In this document: positions 47,580 to 56,289 of the stretch, piece by piece
How positions within the stretch are numbered: the stretch's first letter is position 1
How the letters are laid out: each line of letters opens with the position of its first letter
NCBI RefSeq assembly: GCF_901472535.1
Contig: NZ_LR590470.1
Coordinates: forward strand, 2,790,001 to 2,854,000
Length of the DNA stretch: 64,000 nucleotides
Source: Sphingobacterium daejeonense
GTDB lineage: Bacteria; Bacteroidota; Bacteroidia; Sphingobacteriales; Sphingobacteriaceae
Direction: 5' to 3'
The notes under the pieces: model-generated
The model's input: the letters and a program-made list of their open reading frames with translations, nothing else
The model's database searches: none
Told to the model about the DNA's origin: nothing
Program-made: the position numbers and the translations under genes

Positions 47580-48470
47580 ATGAATTTTTCATTCCAAATT
47601 TATAGCCCAGAGGAACAAATCCACGATTCAAAATTTGAAGACAAAAATATTTCAGTCTATATTAAAAGAGATGACAAGATCCATCCCTTTATTTCTGGCA
47701 ACAAATGGCGTAAATTAAAATATCAGCTTGAAGAAGCTAAAGAACAACAAATGAATCATTTAGTCACTTTTGGCGGCGCTTGGTCAAATCATTTATTAGC
47801 TACAGCTGCTGCAGCAGCACAATTTGGATTCAGGGCAACAGCCTATGTACGTGGTGAAGAAATTCAAAACCCAGTGTTGGATATGTGTCGACTATTTGGA
47901 ATGAACTTACATTTTGTAGATAGAGAATCATACCGAAATAAAGAAGAATTGTTCCAACGAGGCCATAATCCTCAAACGTCTTATTTCATCGACGAAGGAG
48001 GCAAGTCAGATCTTGGCGTGAAAGGATGTGCAGAAATAATATCAGAATTAGAACAGCAATACGACCATATATTCGTAGCATCAGGAACAGGAACAACCGT
48101 TGCGGGCATTCAATTGGGAATAGCAAAGAACAATCTCCAAACAAAGGTTCATTCCATCCCTGTATTGAAGGGTGCAGAATTTTTAAAAAATGAATTCCAA
48201 TCCTGGAATATCGACCCTGAATTGATCACTCTTCACTTGGACTATCACTTTTCAGGTTATGCAAAAGTAAAACCAGAATTAATAGCCTTTATTAAATCCT
48301 TTATAAGTTCTACTGGAATTATGATAGAACCTACCTATACTGGAAAACTGCTTTTTGGCGTATATGATCTTATAGAAAAAGAATATTTCAAACCTAACAG
48401 CAAAATATTGGTTATTCATACAGGTGGTATAACTGGACTATTAGGTCATCTCCAACATTTTAATAGATAA
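47580..48470 (+). CDS. PLP-dependent ACC deaminase/D-cysteine desulfhydrase-like protein
   Basis: A 296-residue fold-type-II PLP enzyme. The PLP lysine is in FISGNKWRKLKYQLEEAKEQ, followed by LVTFGGAWSNHLLATAAAAA and VASGTGTTVAGIQLGI (phosphate loop). The C-terminus ILVIHTGGITGLLG matches the family. ACC deaminase and D-cysteine desulfhydrase share this scaffold; I cannot choose the substrate. It is divergent from rluD with 64 bases between the starts. Confidence 0.87.
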   Translation: MNFSFQIYSPEEQIHDSKFEDKNISVYIKRDDKIHPFISGNKWRKLKYQLEEAKEQQMNHLVTFGGAWSNHLLATAAAAAQFGFRATAYVRGEEIQNPVLDMCRLFGMNLHFVDRESYRNKEELFQRGHNPQTSYFIDEGGKSDLGVKGCAEIISELEQQYDHIFVASGTGTTVAGIQLGIAKNNLQTKVHSIPVLKGAEFLKNEFQSWNIDPELITLHLDYHFSGYAKVKPELIAFIKSFISSTGIMIEPTYTGKLLFGVYDLIEKEYFKPNSKILVIHTGGITGLLGHLQHFNR

Positions 48471-48573
48471 TATGACACTAATCTTAACCTGAAATCATAT
48501 TATTTGTAATATTTTTACAGCGGATTATTTCAGTACATCCATCTAAATCAACCACTAATAATACAACATTAAA

Positions 48574-49865
48574 ATGCGCATTAAGCTATTCATTTTAACC
48601 ATATTTATCTTAGCTCAGCTACCTTCTTATGCGCTTCAAATACAAATTCAAGACACGGTAAGCACCAAGGAACAAAGAGACAGCACCTTATCAACTGATC
48701 ATCTCTATGATATCGTAGATGCGTTTAGAGATATTAACCCTTTCAAAAAAGGCGATAAAAAGCCTTCTGGAAAGAGATCCGCAATATCTTATCTTCCAAA
48801 TTTAAATTATAACCCTTCCATAGGGGCACAAATTGGAATAAAGGCTGTCGGTGGAAAAGTATTGGGCAATGAACCGAATACAACCATGTCTATTGCTGCC
48901 ACCGCATTAAGTGCCACAACACGCGGAATTATTGTTGGGTACCTTCTTCATGATATCTATACCCCTGGAAATAGATGGAATATTAAAGGTGGAGCTATGG
49001 TGGCAAAAGCTGTCGGATTAGACTATGGCCTAGGAATTGGAGGAACATTGGAAAACCCTACTGAGGAAGAACTAATATTAAATAACCCCGATCGCCAAAG
49101 ATTCGTAAATCGATATATGGCATATACCATCAATGAAAGAGTATATAAGCAACTTTTTCCAGGAGCATTTGTCGGTGTCGGTGTTTTCTTCGAGCTAAAA
49201 AGAAAGCTCAGTACGGTAGGAAGTGAAGAAAATATGTCACCAGTGGAAAATATATAGCAGGTGGAATGATTTCGACCCTTCCCGGGTTAACAACAACGGC
49301 CTAATGTTGAATATGCAATATATGACCCGTGACAACCCCAACTCAGCCTACAAAGGGTATTATTTCGATATGGTTATTAAGAATGAACCAAACTTGGCTT
49401 GGCAGTACCCATAATGCATATCAATTGCAAACGGATTTCCGAAAATATTGGCAACTTTCAACATCTAGACCTAATCATGTAATTGCTTTCTGGAACTTTG
49501 GATCGTATAATTTAGGTGGTAAACTCCCTTATATTGATCTACCAGGAACTGCAAAGGACACATATGCAAGAAGTGGCAGAGGATATACGATGGGATACTT
49601 TAAAGGAACTTCATTCTTCTATTCTGAAATAGAATACCGATATCCTATTCTCAGAAACCAATTCCTGAGCGGAGTTGTATTCGCCAATATTCAGACTGCC
49701 AATGATCAAATGGGCACGAAATTATTCCAAGTTTGGCAACCAGCTGCTGGTGCTGGCCTTAGGCTCTTGTTTAATAAAGCAACCAGAACCAATCTTTGTA
49801 TTGATTATGCTTTTGGTAGATTCGGCCAACGGGGCTTATTTTTAGGTTTAAATGAAGCATTCTAA
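48574..49865 (+). pseudogene. Outer-membrane surface-antigen-like (BamA/TamA barrel) protein, two frameshifts
   Basis: A roughly 430-residue exported barrel protein in three frames. A signal peptide (IKLFILTIFILAQLPSYA) leads into a linker and barrel strands: NLNYNPSIGAQIGIKAVGG, then GNRWNIKGGAMVAK. Shifts near 49240 and near 49385 join NNNGLMLNMQYMTRDNPNSA and RMNQTWLGSTHNAYQLQTDF to the last frame, which has FFYSEIEYRYPIL and the final barrel strands IDYAFGRFGQRGLFLGLNEA. It resembles the surface-antigen (D15) barrel of Omp85 proteins without POTRA domains. Function unknown; if the shifts are errors the gene is intact. Confidence 0.75.
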
Positions 49866-49897
49866 TTTATTGATATAAAATACTTTAAAATATTTAC

Positions 49898-51983
49898 ATG
49901 ACTCTTAAGAAATTCGGTTTAGTATCTCTTTCAAGCACATTATTTTTCTTTTCTGCCAAGGCACAGATTTCTTCGCCTGATACAAGCATCAACGACATTG
50001 CACCTATTGAAATAAAGGCGTATTTCAATGCTCAATCAATGTTGGATTTAACGACTTCTGCTCGGGTAGTGACTAAAAAATTGCTCGAATCTCAAGCTCC
50101 AAGCAACTTCTTGAGTACCTTGAATACAACAACCGGACTTAGAATGGAAGAAAGATCACCTGGATCATATAGACTTGCCCTAAGGGGAAGTATGCTGAGA
50201 TCTCCGTTTGGAGTGAGGAATACAAAAATATACATTGATGAAATACCATTTACTGATGCCAGTGGAAATACGTATCTCAACCTTTTAGATCCTGTTGGAA
50301 TAAATAGTATTCAAGTGATCAAAGGTCCAGATGGATCATTATATGGACCCAATTCAGCTGGGGTACTTCGATTTATTCCCGAAGGTTTTGGAAAGCCTAA
50401 CAATGAAAAATCAATTATGGTTTCTGGAGGATCATTTGGTCTTTTCCATCAACAATTGCAGGTCAATCATCAAGTGAATGAAAATTACAGCTTTTCTTTC
50501 GACCAGGCTTATCTAAGGTCAGATGGATATAGACAACATACGGGCATGGACAAACTGTTCTTCCAAACTGCTCATCAATGGAAATACAATTCAAAAGGAA
50601 CACTAAAAGTATTTGGATTATATTCTGATTTAGGTTATCAAACTCCAGGTGGACTTACTCAGCAACAATACGATGAAGACCCAACCCAATTTAGACCTGC
50701 TGGTGGCCCGTTCCAAAGCGCCAAAGACCAAAAAAGCAGCTATCTATAACAAAACATTTATAGGAGGTATAACCAATGAATACCAAATAAATGACAATTT
50801 TAAACATGTTATATCCATATTCGGAACAAATACTGATCTAGAAAATCCATTTATAACCAATTACGAAACCCGCGACGAAAAGAACATCGGTTTAAGGACT
50901 TACCTATCCTATGAGAATTTGGATAAAGAAAATTTGCTTTGGGAGATGCAATTGGGTGCTGAAGCACAAAAAGGATGGTATCATGTCAAAAACCATGAGA
51001 ACAACCTAGGGGAAATGGGCGAACTTACTGATGATGATAACCTAAAAAATGGTCAACATTTCTATTTCTTCAGAGCGAAAACTAGAATTTATCAAAAGCT
51101 TTCAGCAGAAGCATCTATTGGATTAAATTTCAATAATATAAAATTCAACAGAAACCTACCTGGAGAAGAACAGGCTGAAGGGAAAATTGATTTTAACAAT
51201 ACTTGGATGCCTAGATTTGGACTATCTTATTCTGCAACAGATAATTTCGCAATTAGAGCTTCGGTTTCCAAAGGATACTCTACCCCAACTATTGCTGAGG
51301 TAAGATCTTCTGACAACAGAATAAATCAAGACCTGAAACCTGAAACTGGAATCAATTATGAAGCTGGAATCAGATATGAAAGCAAAAACAGAAGGTTTAT
51401 TGCTGACCTTGCAGCATACAATTATCAAATGGACAATGGAATAATTCGTCAATTGAACGAGGATGGTGCTGAATTTTTTGTGAATGCTGGTAAAATAGAT
51501 CAAAAAGGAGTTGAAGCAAATATACTAACTCAACTGATCGCAAATGAGAATAGTGAATTTTTAAAAGGGCTGATATTTTCTTCGAACCTGACTTATCAAG
51601 ATTATAAATTCAAAGAATATAAAATTGGTGAAAATGATTTTTCAGGAAATAAAGTAACATCAGTGCCAAATTGGATTTGGGTAAATACATTATCTTTTAG
51701 ATTCAATAAAGAATTTGATTTTAATATTTTACATAATTTCACATCAAGCATTCCATTAAATGATGCGAATACTGTAACTACAGATAAATACCATGTTCTT
51801 CAAGCTAAAGTGTCATGGTTGACATCTATTTCACCTCGGTATAAACTCCAGCTATTTGTAGGTGCTGATAACCTGTTGAATGAGAAATATAGCTTAGGAA
51901 ATGACATTAATGCGATGGGAAATAGATATTTCAATGCTGCTCCAACTAGAAACTTTTATGGCGGAGTAAAGGTTATATTATAA
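49898..51983 (+). CDS. TonB-dependent receptor (one frameshift)
   Basis: A roughly 694-residue outer-membrane receptor. A signal peptide ends in SAKA, then the plug domain follows: NFLSTLNTTTGLRMEERSPG, LALRGSMLRSPFGVRNTKIY and INSIQVIKGPDGSLYGPNSA. The barrel begins with SIMVSGGSFGLFHQQLQVN. At about 50735 a run of six A stands for five; mended, it reads QSAKDQKAAIYNKTFIGGI and the barrel continues to the C-terminal strand NRYFNAAPTRNFYGGVKVIL. No SusD partner is adjacent, so iron-complex or vitamin uptake is likelier than glycan uptake. It lies directly upstream of a two-component system. Confidence 0.87.
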
Positions 51984-51994
51984 ACAGGAGGTAA

Positions 51995-52016
51995 TTCCAG
52001 ATTCTTTCCAGAATCT
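51995..52016 (+). promoter_or_regulatory. Candidate response-regulator binding site, copy A
   Basis: TTCCAGA occurs twice 11 bases apart (51995 and 52006), the spacing of OmpR-type direct repeats. The same bases form a perfect palindrome, AGATTCT TTCC AGAATCT (51999-52016). It lies 25 bases before the response-regulator ATG. A matching site is found 36 bases before the first PepSY-like gene (54025-54042). Confidence 0.55.
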
Positions 52017-52041
52017 TTATGCTCTATTGTAATTTATTTCG

Positions 52042-52715
52042 ATGAAGATATTAATAATAGAAGACGAAACAGCCTTATTGCAGACAATTGAAGAGTTCTT
52101 GAAATCTGAGAATTTCCTCATTGAGTCAGCGCAAGATTATAATGCTGCATTGGAGAAAGCAATGACTTATGATTATGACTGTATTCTATTGGATATTATG
52201 CTTCCCGGAGGAAATGGGTTGGATATCCTCAAAAACATTAAAAGAAGCACATAAAAAACAACCCGTTCTCATACTTTCAGCCAAAGATTCTGTCGAAGAC
52301 AAAGTATTGGGATTAGAAATTGGAGCTGATGATTACCTAGCAAAACCCTTCCATCTCGCTGAACTTCTTGCACGTATTAAATCAATCATACGTCGAAATG
52401 CTCAAGGATGGTGAACAACTTGTTAAGTATAAAAATGTATCCTTAGACCCAGACAGCAGGCAAGTAACAGTAAATGAAAAGATTATCCCATTAAACAGAA
52501 AAGAATTCGACCTTTTTTATTATTTTATCCTTCGTCCCAATAAATTACTTGAAAAGACAAGTCTCGTAGAATCTGTTTGGGGAGATCACACCGATCAAGC
52601 CGACAATCTTGACTTTATATATTCGCAAATAAAAAATATTCGCAAAAAATTAAAAGAAGCTGAAGCAGATATGGATATTCAAGCCGTATATGGAGTAGGC
52701 TATAAATTGGTGTAA
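52042..52715 (+). pseudogene. OmpR-family response regulator (two frameshifts)
   Basis: A roughly 224-residue DNA-binding response regulator split over three frames. The receiver has KILIIEDETALLQTIEEFL, the phosphorylated Asp in [17 protein letters not shown] and the conserved Lys in [14 protein letters not shown]. Shifts: AAAAAC for AAAAC near 52235 and GG for G near 52407. The third frame holds the winged helix: IPLNRKEFDLFYYFILRPNK, then ADNLDFIYSQIKNIRKKL and VYGVGYKLV. Its TAA shares a base with the ATG of the histidine kinase gene. Both shifts are homopolymer indels, so a working regulator is likely. Confidence 0.87.
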
Positions 52716-54001
52716 TGGCGGTTTCAATCAAATATTATACAAACAGAACTTTGGCAATTACCATATTGGTCATTATGGCCATCTGGGCACTGCTATTCTA
52801 TGCGTTCTTAATGGACGAAGTGTATGATAATGTAGATGACGGACTCAAAAAACCAAAAGTTAGAAATTATTCGCGAAGCCTATAACAATCCTGAAATAAT
52901 TGAAACTAGCAAGGAATATGGGATTAATCAATTTAAGATCTATCCTACCCAACCTTCTGAAGATATCGATAAAAATCACTTCTCCCGAGAATTGATGTAT
53001 ATGCCTTATGATGATGAAGATGAACCTTATAGAATCTTAAAAACTGGATTCTATTCCAAAGATAGAAAGGCTTACGCCCTAGAGATCAGAACTTCAACTG
53101 TAGAAGAAGATGATTACCTGATCAATTTAGCCATTTCATTGGCTGTACTTTACGCAATAATTGTAATCAGCATCCTGGTCATCAATTATTTTGTCATGCA
53201 CAAAGGATGGAAACCTTTCCATAAAATATTGGAAAACTTGAGCAACTATAGATTTGGCCATACCAAAAGCTTTGAACCTGTTCCTACTGAAGTTAAGGAG
53301 TTTTCAAGAACTGAACAACCAAATCAATCAGATGATCAGCACCAATGAAGCTGTATTTCAAGATCAAAAACTATTCTTGGAAAATGCATCCCATGAACTT
53401 CAGACTCCATTAGCTATTACAATCGGAAAACTAGACCTGTTATTGCAAGATGGCAATCTTCCAGAAGAGCAAACAATAAAAATAGCGGAGGCAAAGCAAT
53501 CTTTGCACAGGATGGTAGGTTTGAATAAATCGCTGTTAATGCTATCTCGAATAGAAAACAATCAATACACATCAAGTTCTGATGTAAAGTTCAACACCGT
53601 AATTTTACAAAAACTGGAAGAATTTGAAGAAATCATAGAATTTAAGGACATCAAAATAAATATGCTTCAAAAAGGGCATTTTATTGCCAATATGAACATT
53701 GACCTTGCACGTGTCCTGATTTCAAATCTTCTCAGAAATGCAATTAAATATAATGTACAGGGCTGGACATATTGATATAACCATTGATGATAACGAGATT
53801 GACATCGCCAATTCAAGCAATGACGGTGCATTAAATCCGGACTTTATATTTAAAAGATTTCATAAAGGAACACAGGATAGCCAATCCAATGGTCTCGGAC
53901 TTTCTATTGTTAAAACCATATTAGAGAAATACTCAAATTTGAGCATTTCTTATGATTTCATAGAAAACCTCCAACATTTCACCATAAAAAAAATCAAATA
54001 A
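52715..54001 (+). pseudogene. Sensor histidine kinase (three frameshifts)
   Basis: A roughly 428-residue membrane kinase. It starts on the regulator's stop (TAATG at 52713-52717) with AVSIKYYTNRTLAITILVIM as first helix; a sensor region of about 100 residues follows, then a second helix (LAVLYAIIVISILVINYFVM). H-box: ENASHELQTPLAITIGKLD. N-box: NLLRNAIKYN. G-box: SNGLGLSIVKTI. Shifts lie near 52850 (A-run), near 53310 and near 53763, where an extra T breaks VQGGHIDITIDDN. It phosphorylates the adjacent regulator. The signal is unknown, but the PepSY-like proteins downstream suggest an envelope cue. Confidence 0.87.
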
Positions 54002-54010
54002 ATTCTATTT

Positions 54011-54042
54011 GTCCAGATTTTTCCCAATTCTTTCCAGAATTG
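54011..54042 (+). promoter_or_regulatory. Candidate response-regulator binding site, copy B
   Basis: CAATTCT TTCC AGAATTG (54025-54042) is a perfect palindrome sharing the core ATTCTTTCCAGAAT with copy A at 51999-52016. Its outer base pairs differ but stay complementary. CCA half-sites recur at 54013, 54024 and 54034, spaced 10-11 bases. It lies 36 bases before the first PepSY-like gene. Confidence 0.55.
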
Positions 54043-54078
54043 ACCCCGAACTTAGTGTCAACATTTAAATAAAACACT

Positions 54079-54522
54079 ATGAAAAATCTAATAAAAGCAG
54101 CAATGGTAGTATTGATAGCAGGATCATCATTCCAAGCTATCGGACAAGAAAAAGTTATTGAAGTAAACAACCTTCCGAAGGCAGCACAAAGCTTTATCAG
54201 CTCTAATTATGGAAGTGATAAAGTAGCATTGGTAAAATCTGAAAAAGAATTGATGCAGTCAATTGAATATAAAGTGGTGTTAGCAAGTGGAATTGAACTA
54301 GAATTTGACAGTAAAGGTAACTGGACTGAAGTTGATGCAAAATCAAAATCAGTACCTCAAGGAATCGTTCCTGCTAAAATTAAATCCTACGTTCAAAAAA
54401 GCTTCCCTAACAACAATATCGTTCAGATCAATAAAGATTCAAAAGGATACGAAGTTGAGCTGACAAACGGTATCGAAGTAAAGTTCAACAAAAACGCAGA
54501 GTTTATTAAGATCGATGACTAA
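54079..54522 (+). CDS. PepSY-like secreted protein
   Basis: A 147-residue exported protein with signal peptide (LIKAAMVVLIAGSSFQAIG, cut before QEK). Two PepSY-like repeats: LPKAAQSFISSNYGSDKVAL with YKVVLASGIELEFDSKGNWT, and VPAKIKSYVQKSFPNNNIVQ with YEVELTNGIEVKFNKNAEFI. Proteins of this type (DUF2874-like) are common behind two-component systems in Bacteroidota. It sits in the periplasm. The binding site in its leader ties it to the upstream regulator. Molecular role unknown. Confidence 0.87.
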   Translation: MKNLIKAAMVVLIAGSSFQAIGQEKVIEVNNLPKAAQSFISSNYGSDKVALVKSEKELMQSIEYKVVLASGIELEFDSKGNWTEVDAKSKSVPQGIVPAKIKSYVQKSFPNNNIVQINKDSKGYEVELTNGIEVKFNKNAEFIKIDD

Positions 54523-54574
54523 TATCATCGATTGCCTTAAAATCACATTAAAAATTAACCCTTAAAATATAAAA

Positions 54575-55024
54575 ATGAAAAAGTTATTATTATCAATCAC
54601 ACTATTATTTTCGATCGCAGCTTTGATGATCTCATGTGACAAAGAAACCGTAGTTAGCGAAGGCAACCTTCCTAATACAGCTGCACAATTTCTTTCTAAA
54701 AACTTCAATGGAGTAAAAATTCTTTCTGTAGTTGAGGAAAAAGAAGGTTTATCAGGATTAGAATACGATGTACTTTTAGAAAATGGAATCGAAATCAAAT
54801 TCAACAAAAATGGCGAATGGCTTGATATCGACGCGCAAAATGATTCAGCTGCCCTACCAGATTCTTTGATCCCTACATCTATCCTATCCTACGTAAAACA
54901 GAATTATCCTAACACTGGGATTAATAGTATCGAAACCGAAAGACATGGCTACGATGTTGAATTGACCAACGGACTAGACCTAGAATTCGACAAAGACGGA
55001 AAATTCATTAGAATAAACCCGTAA
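54575..55024 (+). CDS. PepSY-like lipoprotein
   Basis: A 149-residue paralogue of the preceding protein, but with a lipobox (LMISC, Cys near residue 16) instead of a plain signal peptide. Same two-repeat layout: LPNTAAQFLSKNFNGVKIL with YDVLLENGIEIKFNKNGEWL, and ILSYVKQNYPNTGINSIETE with YDVELTNGLDLEFDKDGKFI. The gap of 52 bases holds no second copy of the regulator site, so it is probably in one operon with its paralogue. It gives one soluble and one membrane-tethered version of the same fold. Confidence 0.87.
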   Translation: MKKLLLSITLLFSIAALMISCDKETVVSEGNLPNTAAQFLSKNFNGVKILSVVEEKEGLSGLEYDVLLENGIEIKFNKNGEWLDIDAQNDSAALPDSLIPTSILSYVKQNYPNTGINSIETERHGYDVELTNGLDLEFDKDGKFIRINP

Positions 55025-55085
55025 GGAATTATAGATTACGCCCTGGCCGGTGTCTCCATCAGCCAGCAAATTGACGCCTTAAATA

Positions 55086-55109
55086 GTGGACGGTGGGGAC
55101 ACCGACCAC
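55086..55109. repeat. GNRA-loop hairpin, copy 2
   Basis: GTGGACGGTG, loop GGGA, CACCGACCAC: a 10 bp stem with one mismatch. A related imperfect hairpin (CGGTG, TCTC, CATCAGCC) lies just before it at about 55045-55067. Both are 3' of the PepSY-like genes. Confidence 0.75.
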
Positions 55110-55123
55110 GGCTTCAGAAAAAA

Positions 55124-55170
55124 AAACCAAAAGGCTGAAAGTGTTTTTAACATCTTCAGCCTTTTGGTTT
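55124..55170. terminator. Terminator with 16 bp stem after the PepSY-like genes
   Basis: AAACCAAAAGGCTGAA (55124-55139) pairs perfectly with TTCAGCCTTTTGGTTT (55155-55170) over a 15-base loop. A-runs precede it and T-rich sequence follows, so it can work on both strands, though the nearest minus-strand gene ends downstream of it at 55457. Confidence 0.82.
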
Positions 55171-55302
55171 TATTAATTTTGCTAATGCCAGCCTAAGCGG
55201 GTTGGCCTGCCCTCCTCCCTTCGACTACGCTCAGGGACCACCCTTCGACTAATAAGGGACCGACCCAGGGACCGATGCCATGATCAGAAGTCCATTGACC
55301 GA

Positions 55303-55449
55303 CATCGGCTCGGTGGCTGCGTTGGCTGAGCGGAGCCGAAGCCAGGAGCCGAAGCCCAAGAGTCGCCCTTCGACTACTCAGGGACAGGCATCGACTCGGT
55401 GGCTGCGTTGGCTGAGCGGAGCCGAAGCCAGGAGTCGAAGCCCCAAGAG
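55303..55449. repeat. Two direct copies of a 60 bp GC-rich repeat
   Basis: Copy 1 (55303-55362) and copy 2 (55389-55449) share CTCGGTGGCTGCGTTGGCTG, AGCGGAGCCGAAGCCAGGAG and CCCAAGAG with three or four differences. The stretch before them (55220-55260) has CCTTCGACTACGCTCAGGGA and a degenerate second copy, an element that also recurs between the two 60 bp copies. The block is far richer in GC than the flanking genes. No gene is supported in 55171-55456. Confidence 0.8.
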
Positions 55450-55456
55450 CCTTATT

Positions 55457-56191
55457 TTAATTACTTAAATAGCTCGTCTTCACTGTAATATTAGCTGTCT
55501 TTTTCCTTGATGTCACATTAAAAGCTCCACCATAAGAATATTCCTCATTTTCATTCTGCCCTGTAATCTGAAAAATACCCAAATCAGCCTTCACCAATTC
55601 TCCCAATGAAGAACCTGCTTCTTTCGCAATATTCTCAGCCCTTACCTTCGCATTCAGCGAAGCCTCCGAAATCAACTTCAGCTTCAAATCTTCCAAGCCC
55701 GAAAAATAATAGTTCGGCAAATTTGAACTCAACTCCACTCCTTGCGAAATCAAAGTCGAGATCTCACGAGAAGCATTCGCTACCTTATCCAAATCCTTGG
55801 ATTCCACTGAAACATTCTGGGAAAGGCTATAACCAGTAAAAGTATTATAACTGTTTCCATTAGGATCCGTATGATATGAAAAATCACGGTTAATATTCAC
55901 CGCATTGAATAGTATTTCCTTGTCACTGATACCTTGGCGAACCAAAAAATCCTTGACCATATCCCGATCTCTCTTCAATTGTTCCGATGCTTCGCTCAGA
56001 TCCATGGATTTACGGCTAAAGGAGGCTGACCATTTCACAATATCTGACTCGAAATTTGTCATGGCATTTCCTGTAACATTGATCGTGTTGGAATTCTTAT
56101 ATTTATATTTATAAGCGTTCCCAAAAACCATCGCAAAGATGATTATCGATATACCAGCAATGATGCTGATGATGATGCCTGAATTTCTCAT
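55457..56191 (-). CDS. SIMPL (DUF541) domain protein
   Basis: A 244-residue membrane-anchored protein. An N-terminal helix (IIISIIAGISIIIFAMVFGN) precedes the SIMPL domain: INVTGNAMTNFESDIVKWSA, then LKRDRDMVKDFLVRQGISDK, FTGYSLSQNVSVESKDLDKV and ASLNAKVRAENIAKEAGSSL. Bacterial SIMPL proteins face the periplasm; their function is mostly unknown, and some affect oxidative-stress tolerance. A single gene, divergent from the S9 peptidase. Confidence 0.88.
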   Translation of the reverse strand: MRNSGIIISIIAGISIIIFAMVFGNAYKYKYKNSNTINVTGNAMTNFESDIVKWSASFSRKSMDLSEASEQLKRDRDMVKDFLVRQGISDKEILFNAVNINRDFSYHTDPNGNSYNTFTGYSLSQNVSVESKDLDKVANASREISTLISQGVELSSNLPNYYFSGLEDLKLKLISEASLNAKVRAENIAKEAGSSLGELVKADLGIFQITGQNENEEYSYGGAFNVTSRKKTANITVKTSYLSN

Positions 56192-56289
56192 AGCGCCTTT
56201 TATTCGGATTTATAATAAAATTGTTATCCTCTAAACTAACCTAAGTTAGTAAATTTTAGGTATTATTGGAATTCCAAACAACAAATTAT

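Noticed and set aside
49898..51983. SusC/SusD glycan-uptake locus
   Set aside because: No SusD gene follows and the protein lacks the extended N-terminal domain of SusC; it is an ordinary TonB receptor.
52042..54001. Programmed ribosomal frameshifting in the two-component genes
   Set aside because: Five shifts in two genes, in both directions and without slippery-site plus hairpin context, are better explained by sequence errors.
55280..55468. 62-residue plus-strand frame
   Set aside because: It only translates the duplicated GC-rich repeat (RSRSQEPKPK-like) and has no protein character.
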